Assembly (NCBI RefSeq): GCF_004193775.1
Contig: NC_041021.1
Span: 22,164,632-22,228,631 of the forward strand
Length of the DNA stretch: 64,000 bases
Direction: 5' to 3'
From: Glycine soja
Taxonomy: Eukaryota > Streptophyta > Magnoliopsida > Fabales > Fabaceae
Part shown: positions 36,368 to 48,531 of the stretch, piece by piece
Numbering within the stretch: position 1 is the stretch's first letter
Layout: each line of letters begins with the position of its first letter
The notes under the pieces: generated by a model
What the model saw: only the letters and a program-made list of their open reading frames with translations
Databases searched by the model: none
What the model was told of the DNA's origin: nothing
Made by a program: the position numbers and the translations under genes

Positions 36368-36790
36368 ATTAGGGTTTGTGTATCTGTTTGTGTGTGTGTC
36401 ATAAGGGGGTGTGTGTGTGTATTTTTCATCAGGGTGTGTCATGTGGGTGTGGGTGTGTGTGTCTGATTAGGGTTTGTGTGTGTGTGTGATTAGGTTTTGG
36501 GTGTGTGTGTGTGTGTGTGTCTGGGTTCATGGGTGTGTGTCTGTCATGAGGGTGTGTGTGTGTCTGTGTCATTAGGGTTTGTGTGTGTGTTTGTGTCATT
36601 AGGGTTTGTCTGTGTGTCTGTGCGTGTCTCATCAGGGTGTGTGTGTGTGTGTGTGTATTTTTCATGAGGGTGTGTGTGTGTGTGTCTGTGATGAGGGTAT
36701 GTGTGTGTGTTTGTCATTAGGGATTGTCTGTGTGTGTGTCTCATCAGGGTGTGTGTGTGTGTCATGAGGGTGTGTGTATCTAAAGTTTGC
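36285..36790. repeat. Compound (GT)n minisatellite
   Basis: Runs of GTGTGT broken by short words such as GTCATTAGGGTTT and GTCATGAGGG. The interruptions themselves repeat, so it is a degenerate higher-order array. Frames of alternating Thr-His or Cys-Val across it are not genes. Confidence 0.9.
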
Positions 36791-37104
36791 ATAATAAAGG
36801 TTTGTATTAAAAATCAACATAGGTCACCTATTAGGAAAATAACTTTAATTCTGATAAGAGAACAACACAAAATACTCAAAGAACTGTATCTAAGTTTTAT
36901 CCTTTTCAAATATGGTAAGATGATTCAATTACATACACGACTTAATTGACATTTGTTAAATAAGCTTTTGTCAAACACAAGAACCGATTTGCTATGGTGA
37001 TAGGGGAGCATCATAGAATTTCTCTATATTAAAACTCTTAATGACAATACTAAAACTCTTACATTTCCGAAAGCATCATAGAATTTCTCTATCATTTTTG
37101 CAGG

Positions 37105-37788
37105 TGATAGGGGACCATCTCATGTTGAGCTACATTGGCCTGCTTGTTTGAAGATTGTACGAGGAATCGCACTAGGAATGCATTATCTTTACACAATACT
37201 TGGTTCCTCGGATCTTCCACACGAGTATCTCAAGTCCAGCAATGTTCTCCTTGGACCAGACAATGAACCAATGCTTGTAGATTATGAGTTCAGCCACATG
37301 GTTAACCCTTCAACCATTGCACAAACACTATTCGCTTACAAGGCACCAGAGGCAGCACAACAAGGCCAGGTATTTCGCACAGTTGCACTGTTTACTGTAT
37401 TGGTGTTGTCATAATTGAGATACTGACAGGGAGGTTCCCTTCTCAGTATCTCAGCAATGGAAAGGGTGCGGTTAATGTGGTGCAATGGGTGGAAACTGCA
37501 ATCTCTGAGGGAAGGGAATCAGAAGTGCTTGATCCTAAGATTGCAGGCTCTAGCAATTGGCTTGGTGAGATGGAGCAACTCCTCCACATTGGTGCTGCTT
37601 GCACTGAAAGCAACCCTCAGCGACGGTTAGACATGGCGGAAGCCGTTAGAAGGATAATGGAGATTAAATTCGAGTGTGGTCATGAATCAACAAGCCTTGC
37701 AGATTCTCATCATGCTAAACAATCACAGAGGAGGCATGGAACAAACAGCTTTAGAAGCTGGGATAATATCGAATATGGCAGCTCCTAG
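37105..37788 (+). pseudogene. Captured C-terminal half of a pollen-type receptor-like kinase
   Basis: After a TTTTTGCAG acceptor (37096-37104) the frame reads GDRGPSHVELHWPACLKIVR, then LPHEYLKSSNVLLGPDNEPM and DYEFSHMVNPSTIAQ, and APEAAQQGQV. This matches the kinase domain of LRR-III receptor-like kinases close to the pollen receptor kinases, whose catalytic loop is naturally atypical (H-x-N-L-K-S-S-N). A frameshift lies near 37375-37385, after which the other frame reads VYCIGVVIIEILTGRFPSQY and runs to TAG at 37786-37788. The DFG-like position is DYEFS and the conserved Asp before VY is lost. Receptor, membrane and N-lobe parts are absent. It lies in the CACTA element on the strand opposite to the transposase, so is best read as captured. 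Confidence 0.85.
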
Positions 37789-38249
37789 GTAACACTAATT
37801 TAGAATGTCTTCATGTGTATGATCTTTTGGAATTCCCAAACAAACAGTGGTAAGTGTGGATATTAATTAAGGTTAGCAGCTGTGGATTTAAGGCTGTGGT
37901 GCCCAAGACTAGGTAGTTTTGTCAACAAAGATTGAATCAAAGATTGCTCACTGCAACCTACAGCACCAACTGGACGATGAGATTGGTTATTATTTTTCAC
38001 TGCCAGATATTCTACTGTAGTTTTACAAGCTTTTTGCTACTATGGTCAAAGGAAAAAAAATCAACGAAATCAAAACATTTTTTGTGCCATTGTGCCTGCT
38101 ACAATTTATGGAAGATTAGAAATGAGGCTTATGATGGGCAAAAATGACTTCAACATTCTAACATTATTTGCGTTGGGGTTGATGTAGGATAGGCCATAGA
38201 TAGTGCTCTGCCCTATTGTCTTGGGCTTGATGTTTGCCTATTTCAAAAA

Positions 38250-38351
38250 TGAATAAGCTGCAAAACCAATTGGAGAAAGTTGAGTCTCTTGCTCAACATC
38301 TTGAAGAAGGGCTTGAGTTTCTATTTAGGTGTTTGATAAAGACTAGACTTG
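38250..38351 (+). pseudogene. Captured DUF241-type C-terminal fragment
   Basis: MNKLQNQLEKVESLAQHLEE followed by GLEFLFRCLIKTRL resembles the conserved tail of plant DUF241 proteins (pattern LEEGLE-LFRRLIKTRVSLLN). The match ends after Thr-Arg. It is only about 35 residues, so the assignment rests on one motif. No intact DUF241 gene is nearby. Confidence 0.55.
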
Positions 38352-38746
38352 CCTTTGTTATTCCCCTAAAACACTAACAAGTACCCTTAAATAACTACAC
38401 TGCCCCTAAAATACCAACATTATACTAACTACTGTTCAGCTTGCCAAAATTTATATAAAAAAGAATATAATCCTCATACAAATACAATCATGCAAGCATA
38501 TTTGAAAACTTAAGATAGGAATAACTCAAGTTAAAAACTATTCATTTTTTACAACTCTGAACAAATTAACTAAGGTACACTTGGCAAATTTGTTTTCACT
38601 AATATTAGTAGGTCATCACCACTGTAGTAGAATTTAAGTTAAAGTTAGATAAGTACCTTATGAAGAGGCTAGCTACCTTGTCAAAGCTAATAAGTCATAA
38701 TTGAAGAAATTTTTGCATGTATAATTGAACAAATTTGTTATCAAAC

Positions 38747-38879
<133 letters not shown>

Positions 38880-38959
38880 ATGAGTGTGTGTGTCTGTGTG
38901 TTTGTATCATGCGTGTGTGTGTGTGTGTCATTAGGGTTTGTGTGTGTGTGTGTGTTTCA

Positions 38960-40195
38960 TGACCAATTTTTCTTACTGGCAATTCAGTGGCAGCGTATTG
39001 GTTAGGCTTCCATCAAAATCAAAGGAAAATCAATGAGTGTGACAGAAGAACTTCACTCTTCACTATTCAATTTCCAGCGCAACAGTCAATAGAAAGAAAG
39101 CTGCAAAAAATTGGACAATATCACTTATTGTAAAATATTATTTGCTATCAAGGAAAAATGGTCAAGAGGATTTAAGACATGATATTAATTCAACAAGACA
39201 ATATACAACAACACACATTGATGAATATGATGCTGAATTTCATTCGGCATCTTTGGAAGATGAATTTGATATTCGATCGTTTTGATGATTCAAAGTGCAA
39301 ATTCTACTGATTTGAATGTTTTAGATCCTAGATTTTTCCGTGTCACTTAATCCTTATAATATAAAGACAATAAACACGTGAAAGACCAATCGGGTACCTA
39401 AGCTGGCACTTAACCCGTTACTTAAGCCTAACAGAATCAACTAACAAATATTTACAGAGGATTAACATGAAAGACAAAAATAGTGGAATAGAGGATCATG
39501 CTACTATGAATTGGGTGATGCTACTAACTCAGCAACAATGGGGAATGATGCAGACTCAAACAGTGGAACAGAGGATGACATTCATTCTTCAACTGACTTT
39601 GAATTCTACTTACAAGGATTAGAGAGGGCCAAGATAATAGTGAACAAACCATTACCACAAGTCACAATGTCATCTGGATAGCTGCCTGCGGTAGTTCTCT
39701 TGCTTAAAATGTATGATACATAGCTACTTGATTCAAGCCCTAGCTATTTGCCAAGAGAATGCAAGAATCAGTTTCTATTTACAAGTGCCTTAAAGCTTTC
39801 TTAAAAGAGGAACCTCTTGGGCCAGAAGACCATCAAATTCTCATTTTTTTTACTTCAAGTCTTCTCAAATTAAATCATTTAAATTGTTTTAAATCATCTT
39901 CTACTCAAAACTCATTATTCAAATCATCAAATTTCATATAAAATAGAAAATTCTCAAAATTTTCTGCTCCAACCATATTCTTATATCCTATAGAATCCTT
40001 CAAATTATATCAATTTTTGTATATATATTTCTGACTTTTAAACTTATAAAACTATCAACCTCAAATCCATCATAAATCCCTAATATTTGGATATAAAATA
40101 ATAACTTGAAGGTTTCACATGATTTTTTTTTACAAGGAAATTTTATTTTTGCTTATCGAAGAAGATGCCATATGAGTGTAGGAAGAGTACTTTGG
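38960..40195. other. CACTA internal AT-rich sequence, nothing firmly recognised
   Basis: No convincing gene. Short exon-like frames occur (for example YDAEFHSASLEDEFDIRSF near 39225-39285) but I cannot assign them. They could be more captured fragments. Confidence 0.35.
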
Positions 40196-40345
40196 TCCCA
40201 ATTTTTAATAACAAGGACATATCCAAAATTGTGCTAAATACAAAGATATCAAACTTATGAGTCACACTCTGAAGCTATGGGAAAAGGTGATAGAGCATAG
40301 ATTAAGAGAAGAAGCAACAATTGCTGAGAACAAATTTGTTGACAC
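40196..40345 (+). pseudogene. RTE LINE reverse-transcriptase fragment
   Basis: The sequence translates as DIKLMSHTLKLWEKVIEHRL followed by REEATIAENKFV. This aligns at DNA and protein level with the RTE element at 59104-62287 (IKLMSHTMKLWERVIERRLR, about residues 607-626), including the preceding KNKGDIQN segment in a shifted frame. Only about 150 bp are present, with substitutions, so it is an old piece of the same LINE clade. Confidence 0.8.
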
Positions 40346-40871
40346 AGTAACACTTTCCTTCTACACCACAATGTGTCTGGTTCCCATTTGATAGTTATAT
40401 GCAGATGTTTGTTATTTAGACTTATAAAATCCTTATGATGATTTCACATTTTAGATTGAATACATCCTTAAAATTAGTCATTAAGTTGTAGAATCTGAAA
40501 GTGCTATAGCTCTGAGTTTTAATTTGGAGATGTTATACATGCTTTTCACACTATAAAAAATGAGATTAGTGAACTTTTTTATCTATAGGCTCTAGCATAC
40601 AATATAAGTATATAAAGTTACCTGTAATGATCTAATTATTGATTTAAAATCAGGTTAATCATTCAAAGCAAAGAGTGATCAGTTGTACACATGCACTGGC
40701 ATCCACCATCCTTTCATTCAAACTGAAGTTTTGAACCATTGGTGTTTTATTTTTATCCATATCAACATTGTAATTGGTATTCAGGTTACATAATTGAATC
40801 AGCAAAGAATGTTTTATTTTTATCCTTGTAGTCATTTGGTTGAAATTTTCTTTTAAAAATTATTGATACTT
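40346..40871. other. Unassigned AT-rich sequence
   Basis: Nothing recognised. The last five bases, TACTT (40867-40871), match the five bases after 42687. Confidence 0.4.
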
Positions 40872-42687
40872 TGTTAGGAGTTAGGAGAGAGGGAAGATGT
40901 TTGTTAGGATATTAGTTAGTCAATTAGAGGGGGTTTGTGGCATAAAAACTATGGTTGAAAGGAAGAGGTCCATTCCGTTCTATATAGTTTGCAAATTGAG
41001 CACTTGCTCTTTGTAAAAGGAGTAATCCTTTGTGAAGAAGAATCCTTGGAAGGAGTGTTATTCTATTTTTTGTTCAATAAGTAAAATCTTTCTTTGGTAA
41101 CAAATTGGTCCAACCTGTTGGATTCAAATTCCAAAGAGAAGGATGGGATCCTGGAGTCAAGAAAGGTGGCCAGCAAATGTTGTTCTCAGCTTTCAGAAGT
41201 CAAGAAGATTGAGGGAGTTGAAGAGATCGAACAGATGCTACAACTGTTGATGAAGAAACTACAACAAAACTAGAATCAATTGAGTCGTTGAACAAAGAGG
41301 TGTTTGTGAAGGGGGTATTCAATTATCATGGATTGCAATCTCGTTTGTGCAAGGCCGTCATTTTAGAGCTGGAGCACATGCTACATAACCATATGCTGCT
41401 GAATAAAGAGTTTAGTCCCCATTGAGCATTTCAAGAAGAGCATGGAGGGAGTGTGTCAGAATTCGGTGAAGCAGAAGCCCTTTCTTGGACAATAAAGGTG
41501 GAATTACACAGGGTAGTGGTCTTCACTACGGCAGTGACTTGTTGCAATCTTTGGAGACAGAAAACAAAGTTCTAGAAGGTGATTCAATGATCTAGAACTA
41601 GACACATTGTGGTGAAGAAAACAACCGATGATGCAAATTAACAAGAGAAACCGAGATTTATCCACAAATGAAAAGGAAGAAATACAGAACACAGGAGAAT
41701 TTGGGTTGCAAAGACCCTTTTTAAGATAACCCAATACTATAGTCGAAGAAATAGAGAACGAAGTCAAACAGGGGAAGGCAGCAATGGCTCAAAAACTTTG
41801 GATTTTAAGTGGTATGCTGCTAGAATTGTGGAACCATAACCTTCATATGGCAGGCATGGAGGTCTGATTTTCTTGCAAACTGGTCGACCCACCACTGTCT
41901 GAAGGCTAATGGATCATCTATGAGTGAGCTCTGAGTGTCACATATAATGGTCAATTTTTCACTGCCTAAACTGCTGGATTCAAGTCTGTATGTCAGTTGT
42001 TGGTTGGTTGAAGATGTGGCGATGCCATCAAGGATTTATGTTGTGAAATGCAGCGTGAATGAAGACCAGAGGCACACAATTGGAATTACACCAATCAATC
42101 TATTTCATGTCTCGTCACTTGATGGACCAATCCCAGGCCACACCAGAGAGAAGCTTTGTGATTTTATAGAAGATTACTTTTTAGGCTTAATGGACCAAGC
42201 CCAATTAACTACGGCAAGGGAGGAGATCATGACTCATGAGGCTGTTGAAATATGGATCTAATTGAAGGAATAAGATTTGCTTTAAGGTTACACTTTGGGG
42301 CATACATTTGCCACAACCTCATTTTTGGAGGCTTTCATGCCCAATAATCTGCTAAGATCCCAATTTGTGTTAGCAAAAGCTCAACATCCCATGTCCCCCC
42401 ATTTTGTGTACCTAAAACAGAGCTCTAGAATTCCAGCCTACTAGACAAGGTTGAATTTCAAGAGGGTGATGTTTTTGTTACCAAAGAAAGATTTTATTAA
42501 TTAAACAAAATAGGAGAAAGAATACTCCTCCAAGGATTTCTACTTCACAAAACATTTCTCATTTTGTAAATAGCTAGTGTTCAACTTACAAGCGATAAAC
42601 ATAATAAACTTTTTCCCTTCCATGACTAACTAACTAGTATTCCAACTATCCTACCTAAGTTTCCCTTACCTCTTCTAAATTTTAACA
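40872..42687. mobile_element. 1.8-kb unit with LTR-like ends in opposite orientation
   Basis: The left end, 40872-41102 (231 bp, TGTTAGGAG to GGTAACA), looks like a short LTR, including a CTATATAG box and an AATAAGTAAAATC stretch near its end. The right end, 42476-42687 (212 bp), is a diverged copy in reverse orientation (shared core AAAATCTTTCTTTGGTAACA). The whole is flanked by TACTT on both sides (40867-40871, 42688-42692), so it appears to have inserted as one unit. The interior has a frame at 41935-42261 (FHVSSLDGPIPGHTREKLCD) and a Glu/Lys-rich stretch near 41150-41290; neither is recognised. It could be an aberrant retroelement with one LTR inverted, or a DNA transposon with long inverted repeats and a 5-bp duplication. 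Confidence 0.65.
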
Positions 42688-42945
42688 TACTTCTAAGAAG
42701 TTAAACAAGTTAAATTTGATAATGTTCTTTTGTAATTCATCAAATATGTTGAGTATTTTCATTTTATCTCCAATTCTAAACTATTTGTTTACTTTTACTT
42801 TCCTTTCTTCTAGTGAGCTTGAGAGACTGATGTAGTGTGGTAAAAAAAAGTCATTGCTTGAAAATTGTCTGCAGCTTCTTGTGTATTCACATTGTTTGTG
42901 AGTATACGATGTTGTTCAATAATATTGCCTCTATTCAATCTGTAG

Positions 42946-43027
42946 AAGCGGTTAGAGTCCCTAACAGAAGCACAGAAACAAGCACTGCTTGAAGAAGTTG
43001 AGGAAGAGAATAGTCACTAGCTAGAGG
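42946..43027 (+). pseudogene. Possible captured exon, unidentified
   Basis: Between a TCTGTAG acceptor-like site and a GAGGTAC donor-like site the frame reads RLESLTEAQKQALLEEVEEE, then NSH and an in-frame TAG. It looks like a charged helix from a real exon. I cannot name the gene. Confidence 0.4.
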
Positions 43028-44990
43028 TACACAGGGGAATTGGAGTAGCTTGTGTGTGTGTATACACTAAAATGAAGTTTTCCCAAAGTAATTGAAATAG
43101 AAATTTCAATCTATATGGACTAGTTCAGAAAGGTTTTAGCTATGTTTTCTTCAATTTACTCAGACAAAAGGATCAGACTTCAAAAACCTTAGTGTTCTGC
43201 TCACAAAAAATTCCAGATGGAAGCAACTCTGTAACATATGACGATAATGCTTTTAAGTTCTAGGTCTCTAATTTTCAACAGTAAAATTTTTTTCCTACTA
43301 GCTTTACCCATTTATATGCTACAAATTACACCGAAATCTATTTTCAATTTCTTCTACTCCTTCTAATTTGTTTTCTGTGTAAATTTTAGGTAACCTGCAG
43401 TGTCAAAGACAAACTTATAACAAATATTGACTGAGACTTACTTTCAATTAGTCAAATGTGTAAGCATCCAGCATAGACCAGATCTAAATTGTTTTACTAT
43501 TATATCTCGTCAAAAACAACTCGAGACTACATTTAATATACAACATAAAGATTTACCATTCAGCAGAAGAATTACAAGAGACTAATACTATATCCTGAAT
43601 TGAGTGACCTTATAATACAAAATTATCCTGAATGACCAATTTTGCAATGATCAGGAAAATGGTTCTTGATGCTTTATTCTTTTAATTTTATATTACTAAC
43701 ACACCATTTCGTTGATTTTTCTGAAGTAAAATAGTTTGGCAGTCCAGAGCAATTTTTACACAAGCACGTAGTCATTAAGTATAATTAATTAAAGCTAATT
43801 TCTGTGTACCATGTATATAGCGTTTTCAATAGAACATATTTTCAAGCAGATGCTAGAATTGCTCAACATACATAGTCAGTGTCAGTGACATACGCTACAT
43901 CAAACAAGAAGTGCAGATTCTCATAAATAACCTCAAGTAAAGGAAGGATGTTACTAACAATAACAAGTAACAAGCGCAGACAAACATATCACATAGTAAC
44001 TCATGACTGTATCCTTAACTATGGTCCATAAAGGAAGCAACTCGATCGAGCAAGGAAACAACATTGTCACAATTTGGATTCAACAAATCAAACACGTCTC
44101 CCTCTCCCTTTGCCTCTTTAACCTCCACAACATCGTTCCACCCACACTTCTCGAGCAATTCCTTATAATACCAACCCGTATCTTTCAGCAAATCATTCTC
44201 AGAAACTAATTTTAAAGACCCAACATACCTAACCTAGGTTAGTTCTAAAAACTATTTTGAATTGAACTAAACTGATAACTAAATTCAACAAGGCAAACAC
44301 AGGCACAAAAATAGGCAGACAACGATACCATATGAATTAGTAAATGCTGGGTTCAACCATTTTTCTATCATGGAACGAAAATAAATGTTTCAGGGACAGT
44401 GTGGTACTTACCTTTGATGGAAACTTCATTGATAGGTGAGCTCCAGGGTCACTATAAACACAAACCCACAAAGGCACAGTGCAGCTGAGGTCCAAGGTCA
44501 CTGTAAACACAAAGCCACAAAAAGCATTGAATCCCTAGGAGGGTGAAATAATCAAACTCGAAGACAAACAATTAAGATGCTATTTTAGCTTAAAATTTGT
44601 AGCAAAAATCAGAAAGCCAGCTTGCAACGAAAACCATTCAAACAAAAGAAGAAGCAGACGCCACTCAAAGCGAAGCAGGGTGCTCACTCACAGTCTACAA
44701 TGGGGGAAATCACGACATGATTTATGACCAGAAAGCACAAAAAGAAGCAGGTTTGCCCACGTACCTAAGTCGTGACAGTGACGAACACGAACTCGAATGG
44801 GAACTACTGCGAACTCGAACTCGAACTCCAACATGAACTCGAACTCGAACACCAACTCGAACGGGAACTGGTGCGAACTCCAACTTGAACACAAACAGGA
44901 ATGGCAGCTTCAGGAGGACAAATAACCTAAGTAATGAGGAAGAAATGGAGAAAGATTTTTGGTTACTGAACGCGTGGAGGGAAAATGGAT
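43028..44990 (-). other. Terminal region of the CACTA element upstream of its genes
   Basis: No protein. A cluster of GAACTCGAAC-like direct repeats at 44785-44890 lies about 500 bp inside the right end. A pair of similar 35-bp segments (GGTGAGCTCCAGGGTCACTATAAACACAAA-like) occurs near 44440 and 44485. In CACTA elements the transposase promoter lies near this end; its exact place cannot be read here. Confidence 0.45.
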
Positions 44991-45009
44991 TTTTGGGGTT
45001 TTAGTACTT

Positions 45010-45374
45010 ATGAAAGGGACAACATCGGTTTTTTAAACAAAATCGATGTTAAGTAGTTCATGTCAATGTCGGTGTTTTAAAAAACTGATGTTTACTTTCT
45101 AAAGTTAACATCGGTTTTGCAAAAACCGATGTTAACTAGTGGATGTTAACATCGGTTATTTAAAGAACCGATGTTGACATCGCCACCGCATTTGTGTTAA
45201 CATCGGTTTTTACAAAATTGATGTTAACAGTTACATGTTAACATCGGTTTTGAATAAAACCGATGTTAATAAACTAATCTTAATTACAAGTATGCCACCG
45301 CGCTTTTGTTAACATCGGTTTTTCCGGAAACCGATGTTAACCTGGCGATGTTAAATGTATATTTTTTAGTAGTG
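45010..45374. repeat. Right terminal and subterminal repeats of the CACTA element
   Basis: Repeated TTAACATCGGTTTT and AAAACCGATGTTAA pairs separated by short spacers, ending in TATATTTTTTAGTAGTG, the complement of a CACTACTAAAAAATATA terminus. GTT at 45375-45377 repeats the left flank. Confidence 0.9.
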
Positions 45375-45377
45375 GTT

Positions 45378-47640
45378 TTTGTTGTTGATAAGGGTTTCTT
45401 GAAATGTCTTAACCAGTTTTTTAATATTTTCATATTTTAAAAATATATAATAACAAATCAAAACAAACATTTTTTCTAAATTTGAAAATGAAAATTGTTT
45501 TAAAAAAATAAAAATAAAAAACAAAGATTCAAATCAATGTCACCATAGCAATATATTTTAATACATTATTTAATATTGTTATGGATGTATATTGGACCTG
45601 GGCATCTTAGATGTCTCCGTCGAGATCTCTTAGCATCGCCGACGCTTGGTGACTAACAAGGGGATAAACTTTGTCAATTGGCAACCATTGGATACACGTG
45701 ACCATGAGCATGTAATGGATTTTCCCGCTAGAAAACAATTATATAAGCCTATCAAAAACAAACCAGAGGGCTAACTTTATATCCTGGATCCAAACGGAAC
45801 TTGGATTCCCATCCCTACACTCTTCTAAGATCTACTTAGATCCCCCACTCCAAAGCTCTTAGATCCACTGCATTAAAGCCTATAACCACTGTATCGAAGC
45901 TTAGATCCATTATTCTTACCGAACAAATATTAATTAAATTTTGTTGGAAATTATAAAAATAATGAAAAAAAGTTGGGAATCCAAGAGAGATAAAATGGTA
46001 GAGGGATTTTAACCGATGGATCATAGACACACCACACTAGTGAACTTAGACAACACCTTTAATCTAAAACTAAAAGACATCACCTTAATTTGTGGGTCTT
46101 CTAAACTTATATGTTGCTCATCAACTTGTCCATTTATACCTAATATGTGACTTAACCTTCACATTTAAATTCCAATAAATTTTCCTCAAGTGTAGGTGTC
46201 TTTCACATGGTGGCTGCCCCTCAAGTAAAAGTTTTTTTCAATTTACGAGTATTTAATGGTAGCTGTCTAGATACTTGCATATGCAGCATTAGTTGACATT
46301 AACAAGACACAATGTCCGACCTCTATGTTACTATAAATACATTCTATACAAGTGATCTCCATGCTTGGATCTACTACTAATTTCATTATACATGCATAAG
46401 TTCACTTGGTCGAACCATCGATTTAATTTTGATACCAATTAATGGGAATATGAAGGAATAAAACATTGGAAAGATTTTCACTAGTTAATGGACACGAGTA
46501 GATCACAACTTGACATAGACTATCTTTAACCCAAAATCATAAGATAAAATTTATGAATCTTTCTCACTTATATGTTGTCTAACTTATCTATTGTACTACT
46601 TCCAATGAATATTTATATGGTCTTTCAATAAAGTAGTTAATCTTTGCATATTTATGATGTTGTTTATCAAATAAAATCAAAATTGTCTCATTAATAATAC
46701 TAAAGTTTAGTATTAAAATAAGTTGATGCGAATGATCTAAATAAAGTTTCTTTTTAATTAAAAAATAGTTTTACTAGTACTTTTTTAAGCAAGCTTACTA
46801 GTACCTAAGTGCTTTACTTTTATCCTTAAAAATCACTGCCTTAATTTTATAAATGTTGTTTAAGGTTGTGACAAAAAAAATTATAACTAATGTTCTTGTA
46901 AAATTACTTTTAATAATTGCATACATAAGAGGATATTTTAAAGGATTTACATAAATATTACTTAAATTTATCAATGTTATATTTTTATTAACATTTAATA
47001 TATTTCAATAAATTTATGATAAATCTTATCAAATTATATTTTAAATTATTTTATTTAATTTAAAATCAATTTTATGATATAGACTCTCATTATAAATTTA
47101 TTGAATAAATATTTAGTTAAACTATTTCTTCAAACAAGTCTAAATATATAAAAACTAGTAATTTTGTTACTAATAAGTTAATATATAAAAATGAAAAGGG
47201 TTTACTATCTTTTTAATCCTTAAACTCTTAAAAAAATTGTTTTTAGACCCTAAATTTTTTTTATTTTTTATTAATCATTCAACTTATTCTTAACTTTAGT
47301 CTCTTAAAAGGATTAAAAGTAAAGACAATCTCTTAAAAAGATTAAAAATAAAGACAAAAAAAAGTGATAGAACTAAAAATATGTATGAAAAATAGAGTTA
47401 AGAGAATACAAATAAAACTTTGAGAGGCCAAAATCATAAGTTCTAAAAAGTTTAGGAACTAAAAAGATAGTTAACCCAAATTAAAATAAAAGCTAAAAAT
47501 GAACTTTTTTTCTTACTAAAATGGGTTTTTTGGTAAAACAATTTACCAAACTAGGTGCTTTTAAAAATTACTTATCTGTCATGGATGATTTTTGCCACGT
47601 TGAATGTAGGAGATGTCACTCTGAGTGACACCTCACATTG
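45378..47640. other. AT-rich intergenic DNA, nothing recognised
   Basis: No gene or RNA. A segment at 45595-45860 with AATTATATAAGCC and a GGATTCCCATCC-like run might be an LTR remnant, but no boundaries are visible. Confidence 0.4.
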
Positions 47641-47699
47641 AGCTGTCTTTTTGCAGGAGGTGCCAAGTTGGCATTTGACACTAGTAAGGGTTTTAATTT

Positions 47700-48480
47700 G
47701 TCAAAGAAGGAAGTGCTAAGTAGAGGCTTGCTTTCTCGTTTGCAAAGGAGGCATCATCCTGACTGTCTCAACCCTTGCTTTAATTATTATTTGCAAAGGA
47801 AGCATCACCTTGTCTTCCTTCACCCTTGCATTTTCATTTGCCAAACAGATGTTGCCTTGTCTGCCTTTCACCCTAGCTTTCTTGTTTGCAAAGGAGGCCT
47901 CACTCTATCTAGCTTCACTTGTACGTCCTTGTTTCTAGATGTTTTCTAAAATACATGATATAAAATTTTTTCTATAAAGTAAAAAAAATGTCAAAAAATA
48001 TTTTCTACTATATTTTTTTCTAACTCTATATATTTTCTACAAGGTAAAGAATGAGACAATTATTTTCTACTATATATTTTTCTACAAAGTAAAAAATAGC
48101 AACAAATTTTTTGTCAAAAACCACACTTATGCTATTTTCAATGCATTCATCATAAAATCCTTTGTCATTGTTTTACATTGTATAAAAGAATATACTTATA
48201 GAAAAGAATATAGTAGAAAATATTTGTTGCCATTTTCTTACTTTGCAGAAAAAAATATAACAGAAAATATTTGTTGTCATTTTTCTTTTTACATTGTTGA
48301 AAAAAATATAGTATCATGCATTCTAGAAAATATATGAAAATGATGACGCATGGATGAAGGAAGATAGGGTGGTGCCTCCTTTACAAATGAGAAAGCAAGG
48401 ATGAATATAGACATGGTGATACCTCATTTGCAAACGAAAAGGTAAGGGCGAAGGCAGACCGGACGATGACAAGTGCATTG
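47700..48480. repeat. 48-bp tandem repeat with inverted partner copies
   Basis: About four units of roughly 48 bp (TTGCTTTCTCGTTTGCAAAG, then GAGGCATCATCC-like and ending TCAACCC or TCACCC) lie at 47729-47925. Reverse-complement copies lie at 48350-48478 (GGATGAAGGAAGATAGGGTG, then CCTCCTTTACAAATGAGAAAGC). Between them, 47950-48310 has TTTTCTACTATATTTTT and AATATAGTAGAAAATAT words facing each other. The block is therefore a large imperfect inverted repeat about 0.75 kb long that could fold on itself. The 103-residue frame across 47638-47949 is repeat sequence, not a gene. Confidence 0.75.
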
Positions 48481-48531
48481 ATTGTGATCATTAGCCCTTT
48501 TATTATAATGTAAATCATCCAAATTATATAA

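Noticed and set aside
36205..36792. Thr/His-rich open frames on the minus strand
   Set aside because: They are produced by the compound GT repeat.
37105..37788. A functional receptor-like kinase gene
   Set aside because: It lacks the receptor, membrane span and N-lobe, has a frameshift in the kinase domain and lies inside a transposon.
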